DNA from: Sweltsa coloradensis
Taxonomy: Eukaryota > Arthropoda > Insecta > Plecoptera > Chloroperlidae
Length of the DNA stretch: 64,000 nucleotides
Reading direction: 5' to 3'
Assembly (NCBI GenBank): GCA_024449915.1
Contig: JAMZAV010000636.1
Location: forward strand, 62,001 to 126,000
Under the pieces are notes generated by a model. That model was not told the DNA's origin and searched no databases. It worked only from the letters and a program-made list of their open reading frames with translations. The position numbers and the translations under genes were made by a program. Shown here one piece after another: positions 9,801 through 20,448 of the stretch (within the stretch, counting starts at the first letter, position 1; each line of letters starts with the position of its first letter).

Positions 9801-11915
9801 AAGTGTAGTTTATCGATCTGGATAAATATAAACCATTACAACATATTAAATTAAAATATAGAGAATTTCTAATCACTTTCTAGTACAAATTATGGAGACA
9901 TCATCACAATTATTTAACATAACAATAAACATTCCTCTCCCCTTTCAGGCAGTCATTGGTTTTGGAGACGAGTCTGAGATATCTTGGCTTTGTGGTGGAG
10001 CTCTTATCAGTGACAGATACATCTTGACAGCGTCTCATTGTCTCTCTAGCGAAGAGAAGTAAGATCTCTGAATAGTTATTTATATAGTCTAAGCTTTTTG
10101 ATTACATGATAGATGACTTTGCATAAACGAAGCTTCATCGTAGTCATTAATTGTCAACGTATTGTTTTACTAAATGTATTATATCTTATTTAAATCAGGA
10201 CCAATTACTGGGTACAAACTACAAACATGTAAATTTGCATGTACCGAAATCAAATACACCAATATTTGCACTACATAGTGTACATAAATATACTCGATTG
10301 TATTGTAAGCGCTTTCGCTCTCTATAAATTTGTTACAATTTATTGCAACTTATAATACACTAATACCCCGTTCGGACTTAGTACATAGGCCTTCTGTTGA
10401 ATAACATATTATTTTTTGTTCAATCAATGTCTACTAGTAAATAACACTCGCCCATAACATATCACTTACTGTTCAGAGTGATGGCCTGTTTGTTGTAGGG
10501 GCCCAGCTAAGTGGGTGCGTGTGGGCGACCGCACCCTGGACGGCTCGGACCCCGACGCGAGGGTACAACAGCTCAAGGTCGCTGAACGCATTCAACACCC
10601 CTCGTACAAACCGATAAAAAGCTACTTCGACATCGCCCTCCTCAAATTGGACGGAGAAGTAGTGTTCAACGGCTTTGTCCGACCAGCTTGCCTTCACGTT
10701 GACGATACCATACCATGGACTAAAGCAATCGCCACTGGTTTCGGAAAGACGGATTATTGTAAGTGTTGGTTTTAGACGGGATACACGAAAGAACAAAACA
10801 TATTCACTATCGTTCTTTATAACAATTTACCTCCACGTAACATTAGTCGATAACTTCTCATTTTAAAGAGTTCCACAATGCACAATGTCTAGCCACTCAG
10901 TCGAAGACTTGAAAGCGTCTGCAAACCAACCCAGTTGTCGCCTACGCCACTATCCACAATGGGCGAAAAATGACCAACTATAGTGATCAGTATTTGAAAT
11001 TAGAACTGCGGGTTGATCGCAATTCTCCTGTGGTGGTTGACATATCAGCATCGACAAGGTTCAATTCAACATATTCACTTACATATTCACATACCAAGTG
11101 CACAGCACAGTGGCTGTCATTGATAGTCGGGTAAACACCACGTCCTGACGACTACCCTTTCTGTTTCAGTCACCGACGGGGTCAGCAATGACTTAATGAA
11201 GGTTCAACTTTCCCTCTTTTCACCGGATCAATGCAAGAAATCGTTTGAATCAGATGCTGGGACGCTACGGTTGCCCGAGGGAATAATCGACTCTCAAATG
11301 TGTGCGGGAGAGTTGAAAGGTGGTAGAGACACGTGTCAGGTACGTATTAAAGTGAGAGAAGCATTCAATCATTCATGGTTTCAAGTAATCGTACTTTGAT
11401 CTCGCTGAAATAATGTTGTATTCGTCAAGAAAAAATATACGATTGTAACAGTTCAAAGATACCATTGAGAGACTTCTTGGAAAATTTTACCCATCGGTTT
11501 GCAATAAGAACGAAACCGCTTTTAGTTAGTTAGTTATTGGGGTTTTAGGGCACAAAACAGTAAAGTTATAGAGTAGAAACTTTGTGTTGCTGTGCGTTGC
11601 TATGGGTTGGCTACGTGTGTTTTAACAAATTTCAAGGTTTGCGATACAAGAACTATAGAAAATATATTTCAATTTCTATGAATGTCTTGCTCAAAAGGTT
11701 TTTAAATGATAAGTGCTGTAATATAGTTCTAGAGATGATGTTCACAGGGAGATTCCGGGGGTCCCCTTCAGCAGGTGCTGGAGAAGCCATATTGCATGTA
11801 CAGTATCCTTGGAGTGACGTCATTCGGAAGATTCTGTGGCTTTCGGAACTCTCCTGCTGTTTACACGAGGGTGTCCCGGTTCGTGCCCTGGATCGTGTCA
11901 ATTGTATGGACGTGA
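6798..11915 (+). CDS. Snake-like secreted trypsin-family serine protease without CLIP domain (gene span)
   Basis: Joined exons 6798-6897, 8055-8209, 9949-10058, 10499-10758, 11170-11339 and 11748-11915 give an uninterrupted 963-nt reading frame (320 aa). The order is signal peptide, short pro-region with two cysteines, activation site L|IIGG, then a complete S1 peptidase domain with His (TASHC), Asp (FDIALL) and Ser (GDSGGP). Asp six residues before the Ser predicts trypsin-like cleavage after Arg/Lys. A Leu before the activation site is typical of CLIPC proteases such as Drosophila snake and Manduca HP21, which sit in the middle of immune and developmental cascades; the precise role here is inference. 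No CLIP exon was found in the 1.1-kb first intron. Confidence 0.88.
6898..8054. other. Protease 1 intron 1
   Basis: AT-rich intron with no cysteine-rich CLIP exon visible in any frame; the paralogue at 54756 has its CLIP exon in the equivalent intron. Nothing else recognisable. Confidence 0.5.
8055..8209 (+). CDS. Protease 1, exon 2: pro-region and activation site
   Basis: It reads CEEYARAVF ... [24 protein letters not shown]. The acceptor GTCCATGTAG at 8045-8054 was chosen because it restores phase 1 and gives exactly 155 nt, the same as the homologous exon of the second protease (59006-59160), which starts CQEYARYVY. The frame is open further upstream to a TAG at 8027, so a start at 8030 is the alternative. 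The first Cys pair is expected to help hold the pro-region to the catalytic domain. Confidence 0.82.
8521..9143 (-). mobile_element. Helentron-like element, family A, complete, in intron 2
   Basis: The 5' end is at 9143 (minus strand TTGGATGATCG) and the 3' end at 8521-8570: inverted motif CGCTCATCCAA, ACGCGCCTG, then AAGCGTTTGCGAAGCTT and a diverged CTAG (CTGT). The body has two 120-bp internal units and the family core. Length is about 620 bp, non-coding. It lies head-to-head with the copy at 9299. Confidence 0.65.
9299..9698 (+). mobile_element. Helentron-like element, family A, complete 400-bp copy
   Basis: It starts TTGGATGAGCGTAGCGAGCG and ends with CGCTCTTCCAA, ACGCGCC, the hairpin AAGCTT-TTGCG-AAGCTT (perfect 6-bp stem) and CCTAG followed by T. 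Only one internal unit is present, so it is a compact version of the family. Both termini are visible, which makes it a good reference copy. Confidence 0.72.
9949..10058 (+). CDS. Protease 1, exon 3: catalytic His
   Basis: Acceptor CCTTTCAG; reads [20 protein letters not shown] then [11 protein letters not shown]. It contains the CGG-LI and TA-HC motifs with the catalytic His and its adjoining disulfide. 110 nt, phase 0 to 2, identical in length and phase to 61494-61603 of the second protease. Donor GTAAGA. Confidence 0.93.
10499..10758 (+). CDS. Protease 1, exon 4: catalytic Asp
   Basis: Acceptor TTGTTGTAG; reads [20 protein letters not shown] ... [16 protein letters not shown] ... VRPACL ... 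ATGFGKTDY. It carries the S1 motif DIALL with the catalytic Asp and the RPACL motif whose Cys bonds to the pro-region in clip proteases. Donor GTAAGT, phase 1. Confidence 0.95.
11170..11339 (+). CDS. Protease 1, exon 5: S1 specificity segment
   Basis: Acceptor CTGTTTCAG; reads [26 protein letters not shown] ... [15 protein letters not shown]. The Asp of RDTCQ is chymotrypsin position 189 at the base of the S1 pocket, predicting Arg/Lys specificity. Donor GTACGT in phase 0. Confidence 0.93.
11748..11915 (+). CDS. Protease 1, exon 6: catalytic Ser and stop
   Basis: Acceptor TTCACAG; reads [35 protein letters not shown], then [14 protein letters not shown] and stop TGA at 11913. GDSGGP holds the catalytic Ser. 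The usual SWG is SFG, and the usual PGVY is PAVY, which places Ala at the position of Gly226 in the S1 pocket. A reported S1-pocket change could alter substrate choice. Confidence 0.93.
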   Translation, partial: GDSGGPLQQVLEKPYCMYSILGVTSFGRFCGFRNSPAVYTRVSRFVPWIVSIVWT

Positions 11916-12066
11916 TACCAGGACAGTCGAGCTAACTTATCGGACTGATAAACACAGTTCGTTACTTATTGTGTTGACTGAGACTTACCTATTTAGCATT
12001 CTGGGCGATAGAGTTGACAACAGAATATTCTATTCATGTACCTATAATTATGTAAGCAGAAAGGAA

Positions 12067-12072
12067 AATAAA
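12067..12072 (+). terminator. Probable poly(A) signal of protease 1
   Basis: AATAAA lies about 150 nt after the stop codon. A second AATAAA-like site occurs near 12143. Either could direct 3' end formation. Confidence 0.55.
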
Positions 12073-12149
12073 CTGTTATTTTATCACTTAGTACGATTCT
12101 AAATATGCATTCGCACATGGATTCTCTTGTCAATAGTCTATAATAAATT

Positions 12150-13405
12150 AGTTTCAATAACTTTTTGCTTTTCTCATTGTTATAATAAGTCATTTCGTAG
12201 TTCATTGTCACAGCATCGACTTAATGAACTATGAGAATAATTGTGATAGAACTATGTCTCAGACGTTTGTCAATTTTAAATTGAATTTTCTTATTAAATA
12301 TAGTACAATTGTTTTTTGTCTTAATATAATTTGTTGTAGTATGACTTTTTTAAACTTTACTCAAATAGTTCATTTATAAACATTTGTCCTCCTATATGTA
12401 AATCATTTTTTATAACTGAATTGGATATGTTAAATAAATACATAAATAAAATGAACTTCATACTTCATATTAACTTCTCACGCATTTACTCATTAATGAA
12501 TGAGCATGTCTATTATTGTATTGCCCTCTAACCGATATTTTAAAAGTCCAAAAAAGATAAATGAAATTTTTGTTGAATGAAAGAGCGATTTATGCTATCT
12601 GACAAAAACGCTCAGTGTTGACACTTTTGGCTCAAAATTTGCGTATAATGGTTGACAGGAATGTTATGCCCAGCCCAAACTCTCTTTCATTTAGTCAATA
12701 TCTCAACTATATTCTCGTCCGCAGGGGCGTGTTCGAGGCGTGTATTATGAAGAACTATGAACCTATTTATGAGCATCACAATTATTTTTTATTTTTTAGG
12801 TGGGGGGGGAGGAGTTGGTAAGGGTAAATTTGTGACAACTTAATATTTTTAGATGCTTTGAGGTTAGCTTACCGAGGGTATACGAGTTATGTTGGAGAGG
12901 GCTAAGTAAAGTGAAGTGTAGAAATAAATAATTTATAGGTACAAATAAGTTGTGGTCACAAAGGTAATAAGTGACGTCATAGTCACTCCAGTTTTGTTTC
13001 TGACTTACGCAACGTCATTCGGCCGTGCAAATAGGTTTTAAAACACTTTTACTTCGTTTATATCAGTTCGATCTGCAGCTTGACATGCAAGTATCGTGCA
13101 TGGCAGCAAATTAATCTTGCGTAAAACGAGGGTTATCACACATCAACATCACATTCACGGTTCCGTGCATTTGTTTGCCATGTTAGTCGGTTGCGTACGT
13201 CACCTAGAAACAATACCTGATATATTTCCAGATTGGGGTAGATTAGAACTTATGATCTACAATCGAAGAGACACCATGCATTGGCATAAATAGCATTGTG
13301 TTCTATCGAAATACTTTTAGTTCTATTTTTTTTTAAAGCTTTTCACGCTTGGAAACAAGGTTAGTTGAAATCTCTTGTGGGATCACTTGTACAAGGATGC
13401 TGGAA
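12150..13405. other. Intergenic, no gene recognised
   Basis: AT-rich spacer. Short open frames at 12615 and 13096 carry no motif. No terminal repeat structure was found. Confidence 0.4.
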
Positions 13406-13411
13406 ACCACT

Positions 13412-13417
13412 TATAAG
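13412..13417 (+). promoter_or_regulatory. TATA box upstream of signal-peptide-like exon
   Basis: TATAAG in the context CCACTTATAAGTAGG, about 70 bp before the ATG at 13481. A start site about 30 bp downstream (near 13440, TTCATTCTC) would leave a short leader. Called only because a credible coding first exon follows. Confidence 0.4.
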
Positions 13418-13480
13418 TAGGAAATTTATTGACCACCCTTCATTCTCGAGTTAACCTGGAGCAGAAATCAATCCGTCGCT

Positions 13481-13522
13481 ATGAAGACCAGCGTATCCTT
13501 GGTAATCTTCTACGTGGCCGTG
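13481..13522 (+). CDS. Candidate first exon with signal peptide; parent gene uncertain
   Basis: ATG opens MKTSVSLVIFYVAV, a Lys followed by a hydrophobic run, and ends at a strong donor, GTAAGT, in phase 0. No partner exon is recognised in the next 25 kb. The sushi exon at 39870 has a phase 0 acceptor, on the same strand, and lacks a visible first exon. Joining them gives a secreted lectin of 516 aa with a 26 kb intron holding both satellites. This join is inference; the exon could also belong to an unrecognised small gene. Confidence 0.45.
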
Positions 13523-15426
13523 GTAAGTGTCGGATGGTTGGTAGCCCGTGTCAATTTCTTATGAGCTTGTAATGTCTAATAAGACCAATGAGCTTAACTA
13601 TGATATTAACGACAACAAAGTGAAAACTGTTATAAATCATAGGACTACATTATAATAAAACTTGTTACTGTACTGTATATTATGTGTTCTAAATAAAATG
13701 AAGAACAAATATAACAAAATTTTTATTACGGGATTGAGGCCATTGAGAATAATAAACCAAACTATATTGTAATCATCAAGTCGGAAGTTAATAGTTCCAA
13801 TGACGGCCTGGCCTAGACAAAATTGAAATTTAAATATCAGACATAATGTACACCCGATTCTTCTATTCTGTCATGTTTGAAGTTTATTCTGCCCGCGCTC
13901 CGCTTACCGTCTTATACCGGATTTCATGTTTTAAACGTCCCAGCCAGGGTTAAGTTTCGACCACAAATCAGCAAGAGCGAACATTGTATATCGTAGTAAT
14001 CCAGAGAAGGAAATATTATAATATTTTTAAAGGGACCGTACGAAGTCGACGAACACAGAACGGTTCTGTGGTTCTGTCAGAACCACAATCAACACTCTGC
14101 AGATCGACATGCAATGAAAGAGGGAGCTTCCCCGACTGGGACCGGGGTAGAATCGAATGTATAGGCCCATAGCATAGCATGGCTCAGCTGATCGTAAAAG
14201 GCGAAAAAAGGGGGCAAAGATCATCTTGCAAACATCAACTAGTGCGTAGAGGAGTATATTATACTCCCCGAAACTAGAGGCGAGCTCTGGCAGTCATCGT
14301 TGGGGACTCCTCCCCTTGACGACCTCCCCTTGACGACGACGATGACGTCGACAACCGCTTTCGTCCCCCTGCCCGTGGCTGGTTCTGACCATAGCATTGG
14401 ACTTTTCCCTTCACATCTCCTAGAGGCTGGAGTGGCGCCTTAAGAACTAATGAACTAACTACAGAGAGAGTTATCTGAAGTATACAGTACCCTGGCATTC
14501 TTACAGACATATGGTACGAATACGATCATGGAGCTATACTAGCTCCAACAAAGAATGCAGATGCTTTCATCACAAGTGGGTGCGGGTATATAGTATGCTG
14601 CACGGTAAAAGCTTTGGGTTTGGTAAAAGTAATGTCGCCTTTGTCCGTGAAAATAGAAATAGGTGTAGCCAACCCAAGCAAGGATAATCTATGCTATATA
14701 GAGCACAGAGTTCCTCAGCGTGCTAGGTTCACGCAGTTGTTGTTATGTTGGGAAAACAATTTCGAAGATTCTTGAACCCTACCGGAAGATGCAGGCGCCA
14801 ACTAAAACACGGGATTCACAATGCGCGCAATGCTTTGTGGGTCAAAACGCATACCACCGCACGGTTTTGAATTCATTAGCTGTCATTCGTATTTTTCCAT
14901 ACTTACCGATGCTGTTTCTTGATATTTCAATTTCGTTTATGCAGATGCTATAAGAAAGTGGTGTCTATAATCGTAGAAGGGCTACAAGAAATACTAATTT
15001 TAAATAAGGAGGCAGCCATTACCCTTAGGAACCCCTGAGGATCCCAGGAAAAGCCCCGAACCTTTGGGTTTAAAATGGTTCCGAACGAACCCCCGGGGAC
15101 CCCTGAGGAAAATCCCTTTAATTTTAATCAATAATGTGGGGTTTTCATTGACATTGGGCACACAAGCGAAAGGAGTTTTTTTTTCTTTTTTGACTATAGA
15201 AAAAAATCTTTTTAAGACATTGAAAATTTTGATGGTTTATGTCAAGATCTGGATGGTGGAGTTGATATAGATGACCTTGGACGTAGACCACCACCAAAAT
15301 TAAAACCACGCTTAATTACAGTTTTTCATTATATCTCGATAACGGTGCACAATATACAAAGGGATTGCAGACAGTGAACGTGCGTTATAAAAAACTTTAA
15401 CTTGTTGTTGTTGTTGTTGTTTAAAA
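13523..15426. other. No gene recognised
   Basis: Non-coding or unrecognised sequence. 15010-15120 contains near repeats of GAACCCCTGAGGA / GACCCCTGAGGA. A (GTT)n run of about 20 bp lies at 15400-15420 just before a SINE. If the candidate exon at 13481 belongs to the lectin gene this would be intron. Confidence 0.35.
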
Positions 15427-15855
15427 TTGGCTTGTTGCATTTGTGGTTTGCATCTCTGCTTCCAATGCAGAGGGTCCAGGGTTCGATTCCCGCTAATGTC
15501 AGAAGCTTTTTAACTTCTGATTTGGACTTGAGTCCATCAATTCTTGTCTTAGGAATTAGTAAACGGTGACTTTGGAGCCGTCCTAGCCACGAGGAACATG
15601 ATACATTTAAAGTTGTTCTGAATCGGCCTTGTTGATTCTGGCGTTGATCCGCTGGTGTTCGCACTGTCCATACCACTGATTGCTATATTTTCTATTAAAA
15701 AAACATTGATCTTTGGTTGGTTATCGCTCACTCGTCGATTGCGTCGGGGCCTACAGGGTTGGCTTGGTCGCTTAGGTTTACTGTCGACCCCACTGAAAAT
15801 CAGTTATATGAGTGAGTGGGTAGACTCTAAATACGAATTTATGTTATTTATTTAA
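15427..15855 (+). mobile_element. tRNA-derived SINE, copy 2
   Basis: The head at 15427-15500 has anticodon arm CTCTGC-TTCCAAT-GCAGAG (anticodon CCA) and B box GGTTCGATTCC; the body matches copy 1 through GGAGCCGTCCTAGC, GATTCTGGCGTTGATCCGC and CCACTGAAAATCAGTTAT, and ends at an AT-rich tail near 15855. The A-box region is more worn (TGGTTTGCAT) than in copy 1. Confidence 0.78.
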
Positions 15856-15873
15856 GTACTACCATTGAGTATA

Positions 15874-17700
15874 CTAGCAAAACGCTCAGTTGGACGCGTT
15901 GTTGAGCGAGCACCGGTACGTGCAACACGACCCGAGTACGACATTCCCACAATGTTACATACCAATAAGTCTTTAAGGTCTTGACCGATTTACCTGAAAA
16001 TTTGTAAAATAGGAGAGAATGGATAAAATCCACCGCCATCTAGAGGACCTTGACATCATTTCTTTGGGAAAACTATTTTAACTCTTGATTGAGCGAGCGA
16101 AGCGAGCGTCTCCACTTGACTCTTATGGCTCGAATGTCTGTTTTTTTTTTTTTTCTGTTACTGCTTCGATACAGGTCGCACCGTTTCTCTGATCGACCTG
16201 AAATTTTGCACACATGTACATACCACCTAGGCGGGTTGCTGTATAGTTTTGTGGCAAAATCGTTCAAAAAGTTAAAAAGTTACATTAAAGTTAATCGAAA
16301 GTTTTTTTTTCAAACTAAACGGCGACAAAATTTTTTTTTTTGATCCGATAAGTAGTGTAGATGGAAATTACATTATAGCAAAGTCCCGTTACCATGGCAA
16401 CGGAAAGTCGCACAGCTTTTTTGGCCCATGATAGCGGTCAAACGGAGGCTCGGATCGAGTTGAAATTTTGACCATCCGCAAGTTTCGTTCCCGATTGAAT
16501 GCCATTAGTTTTGTGGCAAAATCGTCAAAAAGTTATAAAGTTACATTAAAGTTAATCTAAAGTTTTTTTTAAACTAAACGGCGACAAAATCTGAGGTAGC
16601 CAAATCATTTAGAATGTCCGTCCGGTCACGAATATGTTAATTTTATTTTGATCCGATAAGTAGTGTAGATAGAAATTACATTTTAACAAAAGTAACGTTA
16701 CCATGGCAACGAAAAGTCGCACAAGAATTCTGGTCACTATGTACTGCCACCTAGAAGAAATCAAGAGTAAAATAGTTTTCCAAAGAAATGATGTCAAGGT
16801 CCTCTAGATGGCGGTGGATTTTATCCATTCTCTCCTTTTTACAAATTTTCAGCTTAATTGGTCAAGCAAGACCTTAAAGACTTATTGGTATGTAACATTA
16901 TGGGCATGTCGTACTCGGGTCGTGTTGCACGTACCGGTGCTCGCTCAACAACGCGTCCAACTGAGCGTTTTCCTAGTTACTTCTAGGTGGCAGTACATAG
17001 TGACCAGAATTCTTGTGCGACTTTTCGTTGCCATGGTAACGTTACTTTGTTAAAATGTAATTTCTATCTACACTACTTATCGGATCAAAATAAAATTAAC
17101 ATATTCGTGACCGGACGGACATTCTAAATGATTTGGCCACCTCAGATTTTGTCGCCGTTTAGTTAAAAAAAAAAACTTTAGATTAACTTTAATGTAACTT
17201 TATAACTTTTTGAACGATTTTGCCACAAAACTAATGGCATTCAATCGGGAACGAAACTTGCGGATGGTCAAAATTTCAACTCGATCCGAGCCTCCGTTCG
17301 ACCGCTATCATGAGCCAAAAAAGCTGAGCGACTTTCCGTTGCCATGGTAACGGGACTTTGTTATAATGTAATTTCCGACTATACTACTTATCGGATCAAA
17401 ATAAAAATAACATATTCGTGATCGGACGGACATTCTAAATGATTTGGCCACCTCAGATTTTGTCGCCGTTTAGTTTGAAAAAAAAACTTTCAATTAACTT
17501 TAGTGTAACTTTTTAACTTTTTTAACGATTTTGCCACAAAACTATACAGCAACCCGCCTAGGTGGTATGTACATGTGTGCAAAATTTCAGGTCGATCAGA
17601 GAAACGGTGCGACCTGTATCGAAGCAGTGACAGAAAAAAAAAAAAAAACAGACTTTGGAGCCATAATGGTCAAGTGGAGACGCTCGCTTCGCTCGCTCAA
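15874..17700 (-). mobile_element. Helentron-like element, family B, interrupted by a second copy
   Basis: The minus-strand element has its 5' end at 17700 (TTGAGCGAGCGAAGCGAGCG) and its 3' end at 15874-15900, with hairpin AACGC/GCGTT and CTAG. Its two parts, 15874-16088 and 16977-17700, are separated by a complete + strand copy. In intact copies (for instance 47451-48361) the junction reads CTCTTGATTTCTTCTAGG; here it is CTCTTGATT, insert, TTACTTCTAGG. Non-coding, with repeated words CTTTAATGTAACTT, CGTTGCCATGGTAACG and TACACTACTTATCGGATC. Confidence 0.72.
16089..16976 (+). mobile_element. Helentron-like element, family B, complete nested copy (888 bp)
   Basis: It starts TTGAGCGAGCGAAGCGAGCG and ends with the inverted motif GCTCGCTCAACAACGCGTCC, the hairpin AACGC-GTCCAACTGA-GCGTT and TTCCTAG next to T. 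Internal sequence contains two related modules, each with CATGGCAACG and an AACGGCGACAAAAT box. It sits in an older copy of the same family in opposite orientation, so the locus looks like a long inverted repeat (16089-16760 against 16985-17700). Confidence 0.75.
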
Positions 17701-17792
17701 TTACAATCTTTTTTCCGGCACGCTTTAGTACTCACAAAACCACATAGCTGTCTGCAATCAGTTTTCCAACATTTTGTAGCGTTGACGAGATA

Positions 17793-18385
17793 CTAGGAAA
17801 ACGCTCAGTTGGACGCGTTGTTGAGCGAGCACCGGTACGTGCAACATGACCCGAGTGCGACATTCCCATAAAGCCCACCACACAGTGTAGGCCTAACTGG
17901 ATATTGACATTGTACACTTTATACTATTCCAACATCTTTGCATTGTTCTAATTCACGTCATGCCTTCTAAAGTGTATCTTTGTATCTTCACTGCCACCTT
18001 CATTTTTAACATCATTTTTCGAAATATGATAACCAATAAGTCTTTAAGGTCTTGACCGATTTAGCTGAAAATTTGGAAAATAGGAGAGAATGTTGTACTT
18101 ATTGACCCTGCAAAATTTCATAACGATCGGAACATTTTTATTTTTTTATTTTTTTATTTTATTTTTTATTTTTTATAACCAACGATCGGATTTTGTTCAA
18201 AAACTATACAGCAACCCGCCTAGGTGGTATGTACATGTGTGCAAAATTTCAGGTCGATCAGAAAAACGGTGCGACCTGTATCGAAGCAGTAACAGAAAAA
18301 AAAAACAAACAAACAAACAAACAAAAAAAAAAACAGACATTCGAGCCATAAGAGTCAAGTGGAGACGCTCGCTTCGCTCGCTCAA
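17793..18385 (-). mobile_element. Helentron-like element, family B2 (593 bp)
   Basis: The left end is ACTAGGAAAACGCTCAG with the AACGC/GCGTT hairpin and inverted motif, i.e. a minus-strand 3' end; the 5' end is GCTCGCTTCGCTCGCTCAA at 18385. It shares both ends with family B but has a different middle (CCCACCACACAGTGTAGGCC) and lacks the CATGGTAACG modules. A near-identical partner is at 48378-48959. Confidence 0.72.
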
Positions 18386-18539
18386 ATCACTAAAAAACTG
18401 TAATTTCGCGTGGTTTTAATATTTATTTATTTAGTTGTCAATATATCGTTAACAGGGCAGCCCCACCAGTAACGTATAATAAAAACATAGACACATGTAC
18501 AAACATACATGCAAAACATAACTCAAAAATTACAAATGC

Positions 18540-18670
18540 ACAGGAACATTGTACAAACATATATATATATGTTAGTACTTTAAACAGAAATTTAAAAAAA
18601 AAAAAACAGCGTCATAGTCGCCTACTATAAAGCCAAGTTTAAACACATATATATCTATATATATATGGAT
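18540..18670 (-). repeat. Short dispersed repeat with TA microsatellites
   Basis: AGTCGCCTACTATAAAGCC and neighbouring AGCGTCATAGT recur in reverse complement at 54965-55055. Both copies lie between (TA)n tracts. Class unknown. Confidence 0.5.
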
Positions 18671-18734
18671 TGTTGTAGGTTTTTCTCGTCCCGTCATAGG
18701 ATAAAAACTAGGATCTTGGGTAAAACCGCGTCGA

Positions 18735-19260
18735 AAATAAGATGAACCAGGGCAGAACCTGGGCGTCCACCGACGTTTCGTCTATACTACGTCAGACATT
18801 TTCAAGGTTGACTGTCACTCTACGGAGGTTGGAGTCACAGTGGTTGGCAAGCACGCAGCGCCCGCCTTATATAGCCTCGGCTGAAGGTGCGGGTCGGCGA
18901 GTAGAAAATAGGTGCGGGGCGGCGATGTCATAATATCGAAAAAATATACGGATGGTGGCAATTGAGAAACAAAATAGCACAGCTTACTGTAGTAAAACCT
19001 TTTTAGTTCGGCTTCTTGTCATAGGGCCTGATTGGTTGTCTTTTGAAGTGTTATTTGTGCTTAGAATTATGGAATCTGAAATTTGCACCACCTCTGAGGG
19101 ATTTGGCTGAATAGGTCTACGGACTACATTTCGAGGCATGAGTGCAGGTTTCCAAGCAAGAGGGAGGCTCTGGCTATCATCTATTTTGTTCATGTTATTC
19201 GGCCGTTTCTCAATTTCCACAGATTCACGGATAATACGTGGCTTGGGCTGTTGTACAGGG
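18735..19260 (-). mobile_element. Possible fragment of a Penelope-like retroelement
   Basis: On the minus strand 18815-18760 reads CTGACGTAGTATAGACGAAA then CGTCGGTGGACGC, a phrase I associate with ends of Penelope-like elements, where a GAAAC core belongs to a hammerhead ribozyme. The CUGANGA half is imperfect here. A 78-codon minus frame at 18984-19220 ends SGPMTRSRTKKVLLQ and has no recognised domain. Assignment is tentative; a gypsy/DIRS remnant is possible. Confidence 0.35.
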
Positions 19261-19289
19261 GTTAATATTAATTTTAATTTAGTTTAATA

Positions 19290-19435
19290 TTAACTATACT
19301 GCACCGCGTGTGTCTCTTATAGGAGACGGTGGGTCTGAGGACAATAACCTCCTCAGACCCACCGTTCACTATTAACTATACTGCACCGCGTGTGTCTCTC
19401 ATAGGAGACGGTGGGCCTGAGGACATTAAAATACA
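19290..19435. repeat. Direct repeat with central hairpin
   Basis: A segment of about 50 bp beginning ACTATACTGCACCGCGTGTG and ending GGAGACGGTGGG(T/C)CTGAGGACA occurs twice about 85 bp apart; between them CCTCAGACCCACCGT is the reverse complement of the repeat's end, so the first copy can fold with it. No function assigned. The flanks to 20000 show no gene. Confidence 0.6.
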
Positions 19436-19997
19436 CTGTAGTGTTAAAATACCATAATCGACTCATTCGTGAGCTAGCGTTTGAATATGTGAAAATTAAC
19501 TTTTTTTAATAGGTATGTGCTTTAATTAAAGGACTTGATGTGTAAACAAATGATACAGCATTTTGTTACAACCGGCCCAGAAACAGTTGGTAGTCAGGCT
19601 GATGATAGCTCAACCACTCGATTAAAAATATAGACAACTATGAAATTATCCCTGGACACAAGCATAAGAGGCCAAAACTGACCCTCTTATCCAAAGTTAA
19701 CTTCGTTTTATGAACTGGCACTGACTCCTCTATCAATAAACCCACGATTTAATTAATTTATACTCCATTTTTAAAGATTGACTCGTAAACTGGGCCACGC
19801 TCGATAAACTCACTAACTCACCACCACCAATTCCATCATCACCCTATATGACACATGTTTTACAAGTCAAGGAAGAAAGATAGCAAAGCCTGTAATATTA
19901 CAACAATACGGACGACCTTATCAAGACGCAGAGCGGAATATGAATAGGGACATTTCACTGAAATGTTGTCGGTAATAAATAAGATCCTGGGTACCTT

Positions 19998-20205
19998 ACC
20001 GTCACAAGGACAGTTGGTAGCCTAACTAAACCGTCACAAGAACAGTTGGTAGCCTAGCTAAACCGTCACAAGAACAGTTGGTAGTTGGGGCCTAGCTAAA
20101 CCGTCACATGAACAGTTGGTAGTTGGTGGCCTAGCTAAACCGTCACAAGAACAGTTGGTAGTTGGTGGCCTAGTTAAACCATCAGAATAACAGTTGGTAG
20201 TTGGA
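19998..20205. repeat. Minisatellite, 32-39-bp unit, about six copies
   Basis: Tandem units of CCGTCACAAGAACAGTTGGT followed by AGCCTAGCTAAA. The first two are 32 bp; later ones carry an added AGTTGGTGG segment (38-39 bp), showing stepwise expansion within the unit. The last copy is partial and degenerate. Confidence 0.85.
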
Positions 20206-20448
20206 TTGAGTGTCTTAAAATGTGTAGATTTTATTTTAACGAAAATGATTTTGTTTAAGAAAAATATTTTTTGTTTGTTATTTGTCAGGCTGTGAAAATT
20301 GCATGCTGTGATTAAGGTGTATCGAATCTTTCACGCTCAAGGTACCCCCAAATTCCGCTTGGAGATTGAGTAAACCTTGCAATCTTTAAACGTATTTTCC
20401 CCTCCCACATTTCGGGTATAAGGGCGCCTTGGCCAACTGCCAAAATCG

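Noticed and set aside
15874..16976. Cut-and-paste DNA transposon with long terminal inverted repeats
   Set aside because: The inverted ends belong to two elements in opposite orientation; single copies have asymmetric ends with one hairpin.
19998..20205. CRISPR-like array
   Set aside because: Units of 32-39 bp are adjacent, with no unique spacers; it is a minisatellite in a eukaryotic genome.
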